Positions 7,264-14,450 of a DNA stretch of 39,074 nt are shown here, piece by piece. The notes beneath the pieces are model-generated. The model made no database searches. It was not told the origin of the DNA and worked only from the letters and a program-made list of their open reading frames with translations. Origin of the DNA: Bacteroidota bacterium (GTDB taxonomy: Bacteria > Bacteroidota > Bacteroidia > Chitinophagales > Chitinophagaceae); the NCBI GenBank assembly GCA_023416995.1, contig JAEZGI010000060.1, positions 1-39,074 of the forward strand, read 5' to 3'. A program made the position numbers and the translations under genes. Numbering within the stretch: the stretch's first letter is position 1; each line of letters begins with the position of its first letter.

Positions 7264-8286
7264 ATGTTCAATCATCTGAAACCAGTTTATTTCCTGTTTT
7301 TCCTCGGGTTATTGTTTGCCGCGGCCCCGACCAACGCACAAAAAATCAGCGCGGCGGACAAAAAAGAGTTAAAGAAAAAAGAAGACACACTGGCCGCTTT
7401 ATCGCGCACTATGGTGATCAGTGAAAATCCTGCCGAACGCTTCCGGGCGGACAGCAACTTTGTGAGAACACTGGTTCGTGCACTCAGAACCAAAAATGCC
7501 TTCTACCACCCTTTTGACAGCCTGAACATTTCCCGGTTATACGCGCCCGATAGTACTTTCCGGATCTTCACCTGGCAAATGAAAAAAGACGAGTATGTGT
7601 ATCTACAGAAAGGTGCGATACAAATGAACACCCCCGATGGGTCGTTGAAGTTGTTCCCATTGTTTGATTATTCAATGTTTGCATCCAACCCGCTCGATTC
7701 TGTAAGGAACCGCAATAACTGGATCGGCGCCATCTATTACAAGGTCATTGCCCGCGAACACAAGGGTAAAAAATATTATACACTCCTCGGTTTTGATGAT
7801 TTTGCCATCAGCAGCAATAAAAAATGGATGGAAGTATTGCACTTCAATAACAACGGTGAACCCGTGTTTGGCGGGCCATTTATATCTTTCAAGGAAGATT
7901 CTGTTAAGAGACCCGTACAGTACCGGTTCAATATTGAATACAAAAAAGAAGCGACCACTGTATTCAATTATGATGCTGAACTGGACATGATCGTGTTCGA
8001 TCACCTGATTTCTGAATCAGATGAGCCTGCCAAAAAAGACACTTATATCCCTGACGGAGATTATGAAGGTTTTAAATGGAAAGATGGACAGTGGGTTCAT
8101 GTAGATAAAGTGTTCCATTTTAAACTGGAAGATGGGCAGACTCCGGGTGACAACCTTCTTCGTGATGCAGATGGCAATATCGATGAAAAGAAACTGGAGG
8201 AAGCTTCGCAACGTAACATTCATAAAGCAAAGCCGCCGGTGAGGAAAGATGATCCCAAACCGGCGACTAAGAAAAAAGATAATTAA
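7264..8286 (+). CDS. Secreted protein of unknown function
   Basis: The 340-residue product starts with a signal peptide (LKPVYFLFFLGLLFAAA, cleavage likely after the ALANA-like PTNA-Q site near residue 25). A charged KKELKKKED stretch follows. The middle, residues 60-260, is rich in Tyr, Phe and Trp with beta-type segments such as FRIFTWQMKKDEYVYLQKG and KYYTLLGFDDFAISSNKKW. The last 45 residues are Lys- and Pro-rich and probably disordered. I do not recognise a named domain; proteins of this look recur in Chitinophagaceae as conserved hypotheticals. Export to the periplasm or beyond is inferred from the signal peptide. It is monocistronic and convergent with lepA. Confidence 0.75.
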   Translation: MFNHLKPVYFLFFLGLLFAAAPTNAQKISAADKKELKKKEDTLAALSRTMVISENPAERFRADSNFVRTLVRALRTKNAFYHPFDSLNISRLYAPDSTFRIFTWQMKKDEYVYLQKGAIQMNTPDGSLKLFPLFDYSMFASNPLDSVRNRNNWIGAIYYKVIAREHKGKKYYTLLGFDDFAISSNKKWMEVLHFNNNGEPVFGGPFISFKEDSVKRPVQYRFNIEYKKEATTVFNYDAELDMIVFDHLISESDEPAKKDTYIPDGDYEGFKWKDGQWVHVDKVFHFKLEDGQTPGDNLLRDADGNIDEKKLEEASQRNIHKAKPPVRKDDPKPATKKKDN

Positions 8287-8292
8287 GCTATC

Positions 8293-8321
8293 AGGGCCGC
8301 GGAAGAAATTCCTGCGGCCTT
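8293..8321. terminator. Hairpin between convergent genes, possible bidirectional terminator
   Basis: The arm at 8293-8304 (AGGGCCGC plus GGAA) pairs with 8309-8321 with one bulged T at 8313 around a four-base loop. It lies in the 39-base gap between convergent genes. The following sequence is AT-rich but lacks a clean T run, so termination is plausible rather than certain. Confidence 0.45.
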
Positions 8322-8325
8322 AAAT

Positions 8326-10116
8326 TTATTCGTCCAGTTTAAGAACGGCAAGGAATGCCTCCTGCGGAATCTCAACGTTGCCGATCTGGCGCATTCTCTT
8401 TTTACCTTCCTTTTGTTTTTCCAGAAGTTTCCGTTTCCGGCTAATATCACCGCCGTAACATTTTGCAGTTACATCTTTACGCATAGCAGAGATGTTCTCA
8501 CGCGCCAGTACTTTTGCACCAACAGCAGCCTGGATGGCGATCTGGAACTGCTGTCTCGGAACCAGTTCCTTAAGCTTCTCACATAATTTGCGGCCAAAAT
8601 CCTGTGACCTCGCCCGGTGAATCAGTGCGCTTAATGCATCGACCTTATCGCCGTTCAGGAGGATATCCATCTTGATGATATCACTGTCGCGATAACCGAT
8701 CGGTGTATAATCAAAGGAAGCATAACCACGTGTCTGGCTCTTCAGCTTATCATAAAAATCAAACACAATCTCTGTCAAGGGCAATTCAAAAATCAATTCC
8801 ACCCTTGTAGTAGTGAGGTAACTTTGATTCAGCAAGATCCCACGTTTGCCAAGACAGAGCGTCATGATATTTCCGATATAATCGGGTTTTGTAATGATCT
8901 GTGCACGGATGTATGGTTCTTCGATGCGCTCCAGTTGCGTAGGATCGGGCATCTGAATGGGATTGTTCACCATTACTTTTTCACCACGTGTTGTGTAAGC
9001 TATAAAACTTACGTTGGGCACGGTAGTGATCACCGTTTGATTGAACTCACGTTCAAGACGTTCCTGAATGATCTCCATGTGCAACATACCAAGGAAGCCG
9101 CATCGGAAACCAAAGCCAAGCGCCTGTGATGTTTCCAGCTCGTAGGTCAGGGAAGCGTCGTTTAGCTGCAACTTGTCCATACATTCCCTTAACTCTTCAA
9201 AATCCTCCGTTGCAACGGGGAATATACCCGCGAATACCATGGGTTTCACTTCCTGGAAACCTTGTATCAACTGGGGATTCGGATTGTTTGCAAGGGTAAT
9301 AGTATCACCCACTTTTACTTCTTTGGCATTTTTAATACCTGTAATGATGTAGCCAACATCCCCGGTTTTCACCGAAGTTTTTGGTGTCATGGCAAGTTTC
9401 AAAATCCCGACCTCATCAGCCTCGTATTCATGTTCTGTAGAAACAAACTTTACTTTGTCGCCCTTTTTGATCTCGCCATGAAGAATCCGGTAATAAACGA
9501 TGATTCCACGGAAAGAGTTAAAAACGGAGTCGAAGATCAATGCCTGCAATGGCGCAGCAGGATCCCCTTCCGGTGCAGGGATCTTTTCAACAATGGCCCT
9601 GAGCACTCCATCAACACCAAGACCGGTACGGCCGCTGGCCAGCAGAATATCTTCAGGTTTGCAACCAATGAGTTCGATGATCTGATCACGCACCTCGTCA
9701 ATCATCGCACCATCCATATCAATCTTATTGATAACGGGTATGATCTCCAGATCGTTTTCGAGTGCCAGGTAAAGATTGGAAATGGTTTGCGCCTGGATAC
9801 CTTGTGTGGCATCAACCAGAAGCAAAGCACCTTCACAGGCTGCCAGGGCACGGCTGACTTCGTAACTGAAATCTACGTGACCCGGGGTATCAATAAGGTT
9901 CAGGATATAATCCTGCCCGTCCTGTTTGTAATTGATCTGAATAGCGTGGCTCTTAATCGTGATACCTTTTTCACGTTCAAGATCCATATCATCCAGTACC
10001 TGGTCCATCATATCACGATCACTGATGGTGCCTGTACTTTGTAAGAGTCTGTCTGCAAGTGTACTCTTCCCGTGGTCAATGTGTGCGATGATACAGAAAT
10101 TGCGAATGTTCTTCAT
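8326..10116 (-). CDS. lepA: Elongation factor 4 (back-translocating GTPase LepA)
   Basis: The 596 residues match full-length LepA. The G1 motif AHIDHGKST is at residues 11-19, the RGITIKSHAI-type switch I (here EKGITIKSHAI) follows, then DTPGHVDF (G3) and NKIDMDGA (G4). The LepA-specific C-terminus is present: YGGDISRKRKLLEKQKEGKKRM. EF4 binds ribosomes with GTP and acts in translation under stress or in initiation/assembly; its exact role is debated. It stands alone, with a promoter-like TACCTTTG at 10145-10152 and a convergent neighbour on the other side. The long plus-strand frame inside it is a shadow of lepA codons. Confidence 0.98.
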   Translation of the reverse strand: MKNIRNFCIIAHIDHGKSTLADRLLQSTGTISDRDMMDQVLDDMDLEREKGITIKSHAIQINYKQDGQDYILNLIDTPGHVDFSYEVSRALAACEGALLLVDATQGIQAQTISNLYLALENDLEIIPVINKIDMDGAMIDEVRDQIIELIGCKPEDILLASGRTGLGVDGVLRAIVEKIPAPEGDPAAPLQALIFDSVFNSFRGIIVYYRILHGEIKKGDKVKFVSTEHEYEADEVGILKLAMTPKTSVKTGDVGYIITGIKNAKEVKVGDTITLANNPNPQLIQGFQEVKPMVFAGIFPVATEDFEELRECMDKLQLNDASLTYELETSQALGFGFRCGFLGMLHMEIIQERLEREFNQTVITTVPNVSFIAYTTRGEKVMVNNPIQMPDPTQLERIEEPYIRAQIITKPDYIGNIMTLCLGKRGILLNQSYLTTTRVELIFELPLTEIVFDFYDKLKSQTRGYASFDYTPIGYRDSDIIKMDILLNGDKVDALSALIHRARSQDFGRKLCEKLKELVPRQQFQIAIQAAVGAKVLARENISAMRKDVTAKCYGGDISRKRKLLEKQKEGKKRMRQIGNVEIPQEAFLAVLKLDE

Positions 10117-10144
10117 GTGCGTCTGAGGCCCGTTTTGGGGTGGG

Positions 10145-10152
10145 CAAAGGTA
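10145..10152 (-). promoter_or_regulatory. -7 promoter element for lepA
   Basis: On the minus strand this reads TACCTTTG, a full TAnnTTTG match, about 29 bases upstream of the lepA ATG. A clear TTTG -33 box is not seen. Confidence 0.5.
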
Positions 10153-10196
10153 TTAAAAATAACCGAATACCTGCGGGCGAAATACGGCCGCTGCAA

Positions 10197-11360
10197 CTAT
10201 GGTTTTACGCTGGTGGTAATGCTGTTATAGAGAGCCAGGAATTGTGCCCTGATGCCGGCTTCCCGGAATTTTTCGGCGGCACCGGCAGCGATTGCTGAAC
10301 GATCGAAACGGTCATATTGATCCATCATTTCAACCAGTATTTCCAGTAATTGCTTTTCGTCGCCGGCCCGGCAGAGGATCCCGTTTGAATGATTGACAAT
10401 TTCCGGCATTCCGCCTACACCCGAAGTAATTACCGGCAGCCCGCAGCAAAGGGCCTCGCAAGCCACGCAACTAAGATTTTCGTGGTGACTGAACATCAGT
10501 AATGCGTGCGCACCGTTTAACTGCGCAGGCACTTCCTCGTGAGCAATCTCTCCCACCCAATCGATCTGCTCACTGATATTCAAAGTATCTGCCAATTGCC
10601 GGAACTTCGCGTCCACGACACCGACTAGGGTCAGTTTCCAATCGGATCGTATCTGCTTCAGATTTGCCAATACTTTGAATATGCCTTCAACATTTTTAAT
10701 CGGGTGCATATTCGACACATGGATAAAACGGAAAACTGATCCTGGGCTCGGATTGTGAAAAAAATACCTTGTATCAACAGAGTTGTAAATTACTGCCGGG
10801 GTCGCTATACCAAAGATCGCTGATAACCGCAGGGAAAGATGATCCGACACTGCCGTAACCAATGCCGCCTCCCGGATGATTCTTTTTGTTTGATACCGGA
10901 AGATAGTATCACGTTTGAAATAATTATCGGGATCCTGTTTGTAATAACCGGACCAGTGTTCTGTTAGCAGAAAAGGTACGCCGGCGCGACGTTTCAGCCA
11001 TAATGCACCGATTCCCGCCCGCATTGCTACATGAACATGAACGAGATCAGGCATGCCCTGCACACGGACATATTCAAGTATCTCTTTTTTAAAGAGCCGC
11101 TGATATACCCGGTATGAGATCAGTTTATCAACAACACTGATACCAACGGAACGCGGGTTGTAGTACACAACGACCTCCGTCACTCCGCCCGATGCGGTGA
11201 CAACCTTCTCAACGCCTTTTTTGAGACTGGAATCTTTGACAATATGAATTACATACGAAGGTACCGCTTCGGCTATGACCCGGATATGCCTTTGAATAAA
11301 GTCGCCATCCTGTTTACCCGTGCGGTTCGGGTACCAACTCGCCAGGTGCAGCACCTTCAT
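10197..11360 (-). CDS. Family 4 glycosyltransferase
   Basis: 387 residues of a GT-B enzyme. The N-terminal domain opens VLHLASWYPNRTGKQDGDFIQ, with a VHVHVAMRAG segment. The C-terminal domain has FIHVSNMHPIKNVEGI (sugar-nucleotide loop) near residue 215 and the EX7E pair in ENLSCVACEALCCGLPVI near residue 300. GPGM-type retaining enzymes of this family build surface polysaccharide or glycolipids; the sugar and acceptor are unknown. The gene is last in a three-gene minus-strand run, 11 bases after tpiA. That spacing suggests cotranscription, though no functional link with glycolysis is needed. No membrane helix is evident. Confidence 0.85.
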   Translation of the reverse strand: MKVLHLASWYPNRTGKQDGDFIQRHIRVIAEAVPSYVIHIVKDSSLKKGVEKVVTASGGVTEVVVYYNPRSVGISVVDKLISYRVYQRLFKKEILEYVRVQGMPDLVHVHVAMRAGIGALWLKRRAGVPFLLTEHWSGYYKQDPDNYFKRDTIFRYQTKRIIREAALVTAVSDHLSLRLSAIFGIATPAVIYNSVDTRYFFHNPSPGSVFRFIHVSNMHPIKNVEGIFKVLANLKQIRSDWKLTLVGVVDAKFRQLADTLNISEQIDWVGEIAHEEVPAQLNGAHALLMFSHHENLSCVACEALCCGLPVITSGVGGMPEIVNHSNGILCRAGDEKQLLEILVEMMDQYDRFDRSAIAAGAAEKFREAGIRAQFLALYNSITTSVKP

Positions 11361-11371
11361 CAGCTAAGGCA

Positions 11372-12133
11372 CTATTTAAGCGCCTTGATTATCTGAACAA
11401 ATTCAGCAGCATTCAGTGATGCGCCGCCAACCAGGCCGCCATCAACATCTTCTTTCGAAAATATCTCAGAAGCATTTGCACCTTTTACACTGCCACCGTA
11501 CAGAATGGAAATGTTTGCAGCAACTGCGAGACTATAATTACCGGTCAGTACCGACCGTAAATGAGCGTGCATTTCCTGCGCCTGATCAGCACTTGCCGTT
11601 TTACCGGTACCAATTGCCCAAATGGGTTCGTATGCAATTACCACCTGTTGTATCTCATCATCGCTGAGATGGAACAATGACTCTTTTAACTGGTCACCTA
11701 CATATTCGTTCTGGGCATTGGATTCACGGATCGCAAGCGGTTCGCCGCAACAAAATATTGGTGTGATACCGGCTGCAAGACAAAGGTTTACTTTTTCGGC
11801 AAGCTGTTGATTCGTTTCCTTGAAGTATTCTCTTCTTTCACTATGTCCCACAACACAGTATTCGATGCCGATAGACTGCAGCATATCCGCAGACACCTCA
11901 CCCGTGAAGGCACCTGATTTTTTATTGTAACAGTTCTGAGCTGAGATATAATAATTTTTTGCTTTTGCTACCCGATCCTTCGCCATGATCAGGTAAGGAA
12001 AAGGCACAGCGAAAATCACCTCCTGGTTTCCGGTTAATGCAACATTGGAATCAAGTATATCATTCAATAACTTTTCACCGTCCTGGTAAGTTGAATTCAT
12101 TTTCCAGTTGGCTGCTGCGATCTGTTTCCTCAT
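11372..12133 (-). CDS. tpiA: Triosephosphate isomerase
   Basis: 253 residues, the normal length. All catalytic positions are visible: K11 in AANWKMN, H97 in CVVGHSERR and E169 in AYEPIWAIGTGKTA. The phosphate-binding segments ILYGGSVKGAN and DGGLVGGASL follow. The enzyme interconverts dihydroxyacetone phosphate and glyceraldehyde 3-phosphate in glycolysis, in the cytoplasm. It lies 21 bases after the GlmU-like gene and 11 bases before a glycosyltransferase, so it appears to be the middle gene of a three-gene transcript. Confidence 0.98.
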   Translation of the reverse strand: MRKQIAAANWKMNSTYQDGEKLLNDILDSNVALTGNQEVIFAVPFPYLIMAKDRVAKAKNYYISAQNCYNKKSGAFTGEVSADMLQSIGIEYCVVGHSERREYFKETNQQLAEKVNLCLAAGITPIFCCGEPLAIRESNAQNEYVGDQLKESLFHLSDDEIQQVVIAYEPIWAIGTGKTASADQAQEMHAHLRSVLTGNYSLAVAANISILYGGSVKGANASEIFSKEDVDGGLVGGASLNAAEFVQIIKALK

Positions 12134-12154
12134 AGTATATCTTTTATTCAGTCT

Positions 12155-13222
12155 TTATGATAAAGTGTCAAAAATATGTTGCAGTCTTTGAATTTCTGCG
12201 TTTGAGACTTCTTGTTTTTTGAATTTTTTCCAATTACGGATATGTTCGATTGCTTTTTCAAACGAATAACTGCCCGGTTTATCACTACCCCATGAAAATG
12301 AAGGCACGAATTTAGGCACAAGGCCGGGACTGAAAATATTGGCGCAGATGCCAACTACTGTACCGGTATTGAAGGAGGTGTTAATGGCTGCTCTTGAATA
12401 ATCGCCCATCAACAGTCCGCATTTTAAACCTGCCTCGTCATATCGACGCAAATCGTTGTTCCATACCCTAACAATTCCGGCGTTGTTGCTGACATTCGAG
12501 GCCGAAGTTCCGGCGCCAAGATTGCACCATTCACCCAATACCGCATCACCGAGATAACCATCATGTGCTTTATTGGAATTACCAAAGATCACCACATTTT
12601 TTAACTCGCCCCCGACAACGCTGTTTGGTCCGATCGTAGAGGCACCATAAATCTTCGCCCCCATTTTTACAACGACCCCTTCACACAAAGCAACCGGCCC
12701 GCGGATGGTGACCCCCTCCATGATATTGGTGTCCGCACCGATATAAATAGGACCACTGCCGGCGTTCAGTGTACAATGACTAAGCCTTGCACCAGGTTCT
12801 ATGAAGATGTTTTCAGGATGCATGGCCTGAACAGTTGGTGGAATTGGTAAGGATTCCCGACCAGTTGTGATGAGTTCAAAATCCTGTCGTAGCGCCCAAT
12901 CGTTCAGACCGAAAATATCCCAGGGATGAGCCAACGAATTGACAAGTTCGGGCCTCGTTATCTCATCAATGGTTAATGCCCCCTGTTCGTAATCTTCGAT
13001 CCATTGTCTTGCCGGTATCACGTTCGCGGGCACCAGGCGCGGCGGGGAAGACAATTGTGAGATACCTGCTTCAGCGCTGGTAGCAACGGGGCGTCCCAGT
13101 ACTTTCTCCCATTTTTCGCGGATCGTGAGGATGCCCACCCTGATATCGGCAACTGACCGTATTTCTGCAAAAGGAAATAAAGCAGCTGCATAGGGATGAT
13201 CATCTAGTATTACAGGCTCCAT
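12155..13222 (-). CDS. GlmU-like sugar nucleotidyltransferase/acyltransferase (Bacteroidota type)
   Basis: 355 residues. The N-terminal part has FPFAEIRSVADIRVGILTIR (near residues 16-35), typical of the Bacteroidota alternative GlmU family. The Gly-rich NTP loop of canonical nucleotidyltransferases (LAAGxGTRM) is missing. From about residue 135 a left-handed beta-helix of hexapeptide repeats follows: IYIGADTNIMEGVTIRGP, VVVKMGAKIYGASTIG, then FGNSNKAHDGYLGDAVLGEW and NLGAGTSASN. In canonical GlmU the C-terminal domain acetylates glucosamine 1-phosphate and the N-terminal domain makes UDP-GlcNAc for peptidoglycan and LPS. Whether this protein does one or both is unknown. It is the first gene of the operon with tpiA and a GT4. 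Confidence 0.8.
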   Translation of the reverse strand: MEPVILDDHPYAAALFPFAEIRSVADIRVGILTIREKWEKVLGRPVATSAEAGISQLSSPPRLVPANVIPARQWIEDYEQGALTIDEITRPELVNSLAHPWDIFGLNDWALRQDFELITTGRESLPIPPTVQAMHPENIFIEPGARLSHCTLNAGSGPIYIGADTNIMEGVTIRGPVALCEGVVVKMGAKIYGASTIGPNSVVGGELKNVVIFGNSNKAHDGYLGDAVLGEWCNLGAGTSASNVSNNAGIVRVWNNDLRRYDEAGLKCGLLMGDYSRAAINTSFNTGTVVGICANIFSPGLVPKFVPSFSWGSDKPGSYSFEKAIEHIRNWKKFKKQEVSNAEIQRLQHIFDTLS

Positions 13223-13266
13223 AAACTAAAAATAAACAGTTGAATGCTAATCTGACCACCACATAC

Positions 13267-13293
13267 AAAAAATCCTCTTCCGGGGAAGAGGAT
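13267..13293 (-). terminator. Rho-independent terminator of rpmE2
   Basis: The stem TCCTCTTC/GAAGAGGA (13273-13292) has a tight CGGG loop. On the minus strand it is followed by six T (13272-13267). It separates rpmE2 from the GlmU-like operon. Confidence 0.85.
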
Positions 13294-13324
13294 AATGATT
13301 TGAAAAGTGTATTTACCGGGGTAA

Positions 13325-13576
13325 TTACTTCTTTTGTGCGTAACGTTTTTTGAACTTGTCGATACGACCGGCAGTGTCTACCAGTACTTTCTGACCAGTA
13401 AAAAACGGGTGAGAAGTGTTTGAAATTTCCAGCTTGATCAGCGGGTATTCGTTACCATCTTCCCATTTTGCAGTTTCTTTTGAAGCTGCGGCTGAGCGGC
13501 TCAAAAAACTGATGCCATTACTCATGTCCTTGAAAATAACAAACCGATATTTATCGGGGTGGATACCTTTTTTCAT
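13325..13576 (-). CDS. rpmE2: 50S ribosomal protein L31 type B
   Basis: The 83-residue product MKKGIHPDKYRFVIFKDMSN is a type B L31, without the zinc-binding Cys of type A. EISNTSHPFFTGQKVLVDTAGRIDKF is the conserved C-terminal core. L31 bridges the two ribosomal subunits. The frame is open eight codons further upstream, but the ATG at 13576 fits the family and the leader. The gene has a strong promoter at 13634-13664, a short leader able to form a hairpin, and its own terminator, so it is a single-gene transcript. Confidence 0.95.
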   Translation of the reverse strand: MKKGIHPDKYRFVIFKDMSNGISFLSRSAAASKETAKWEDGNEYPLIKLEISNTSHPFFTGQKVLVDTAGRIDKFKKRYAQKK

Positions 13577-13633
13577 AACTCTTTGATTTAAAGGCAACAC
13601 GGATTTTGCCGTATTGGTTAAAATTTAGACCTG

Positions 13634-13664
13634 CAAAATTAGGCTTTACAAAGCACTAATCAAA
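13634..13664 (-). promoter_or_regulatory. Bacteroidota-type promoter for rpmE2
   Basis: Read on the minus strand, TTTG (13664-13661), a 19-base spacer and TAATTTTG (13641-13634) match the -33/-7 consensus exactly. The predicted leader is about 50 bases and contains GGCAA-N8-TTGCC and the overlapping ACGG-N6-CCGT arms, a possible L31 autoregulatory hairpin. Confidence 0.75.
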
Positions 13665-13674
13665 GAAAATCTTC

Positions 13675-14166
13675 CTAGTTCCGCATATTTATGTACTGCA
13701 TTGGAAAACCAAGATCAGCAGACTTCACCAGTTGAATCACCGCCTGCAAATCGTCGATCTTTTTGGCTGTAACACGAACAAGATCATCCATTATCTGCGC
13801 CTGCACCTTTAAACCACTGTCCTTAATCGTTTTAACTACCTTTTTCGCGTCTTCCTGTTTTAAGCCGTTCCGAACGGTCACTTCTTTTTTTACCACCTTG
13901 CCACTTTGATAGGCGTCTTTTGTGAAATCGAAGGCTTCCGGCTCGATGCCTTGTTTATGAGCGCGGCTCACCAGCACATCCAGTAGCTGACGCATCTTCA
14001 TATCGTCGCCAGCCTCGATATTTATTTTAAAGTCTTTTTTGTTCAGATCAAGCACCACCGGTGAATCTTTGAAATCAAAACGATTGGTCACTTCTTTGTA
14101 AACAACATTCACCGCATTATCGAGGGCCTGGGCATCTACCTTACTGACGATATCAAAGGATGGCAT
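13675..14166 (-). CDS. yajQ: YajQ family nucleotide-binding protein
   Basis: 163 residues, the normal family length. It opens with PSFDIVSKVDAQALDNAVNV, followed by KEVTNRFDFKDS. The C-terminus has VKTIKDSGLKVQAQIMDDLVRVT and ends LGFPMQYINMRN, all YajQ hallmarks. YajQ proteins have two ferredoxin-like domains; some bind tRNA or nucleotides, and a Xanthomonas homologue binds cyclic di-GMP. The physiological role here is unknown. A -7 element lies at 14183-14190 close to the ATG. Downstream is the rpmE2 promoter, so it is probably transcribed alone. Confidence 0.95.
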   Translation of the reverse strand: MPSFDIVSKVDAQALDNAVNVVYKEVTNRFDFKDSPVVLDLNKKDFKINIEAGDDMKMRQLLDVLVSRAHKQGIEPEAFDFTKDAYQSGKVVKKEVTVRNGLKQEDAKKVVKTIKDSGLKVQAQIMDDLVRVTAKKIDDLQAVIQLVKSADLGFPMQYINMRN

Positions 14167-14182
14167 AATGAATAATTTGCGA

Positions 14183-14190
14183 CAAATGTA
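14183..14190 (-). promoter_or_regulatory. -7 promoter element for yajQ
   Basis: The minus strand reads TACATTTG, a full TAnnTTTG match 16 bases before the ATG. No TTTG at the right distance is seen, so the -33 box is weak. Confidence 0.5.
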
Positions 14191-14217
14191 ACAAAAATCG
14201 CAAACGATAAAAGACAG

Positions 14218-14242
14218 AAAAAGGCCCCATAGACATGGGGCC
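14218..14242 (-). terminator. Rho-independent terminator of a short transcript
   Basis: A perfect eight-base stem GGCCCCAT/ATGGGGCC (14223-14230 and 14235-14242) has a four-base loop and is followed on the minus strand by TTTTT. The only candidate gene upstream is the 22-codon reading frame at 14302-14370. Confidence 0.85.
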
Positions 14243-14301
14243 CGTTAACCAAAACTAACTGCTTATGAGAAAAATGTTAACCCGTGGGTCTATAATGTTA
14301 G

Positions 14302-14370
14302 CTACATATACGAAGCACCACAACCTACCAGGTAACTGATGATGATCGATATGAGTATAATCTTTTTCAT
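14302..14370 (-). CDS. Predicted 22-residue lipoprotein
   Basis: The reading frame encodes MKKIILISIIISYLVGCGAS plus YM, then a stop. It has a Lys-Lys start, a hydrophobic core and a lipobox LVGC with Cys17, so a mature lipopeptide of about six residues is predicted. It is too short for family similarity. A promoter-like arrangement lies just upstream: TTTG (14410-14407), 17 bases, then TACTTATA (14389-14382), which matches the -7 box only partly. A strong terminator lies at 14218-14242. The gene is therefore placed like an independent unit of about 160 bases. It could instead be a small RNA with a chance reading frame. The function is unknown. Confidence 0.5.
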   Translation of the reverse strand: MKKIILISIIISYLVGCGASYM

Positions 14371-14450
14371 TGTTGCATTCTTATAAGTATGACCACTCAT
14401 GACGTGCAAACGTTACACCGGTTGCTGTTAAAAAAAGGTGAAGAGATTAC

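Noticed and set aside
9262..10044. Long plus-strand reading frame of 260 codons inside lepA
   Set aside because: It is antisense to the strongly conserved lepA and its product has no domain-like character.
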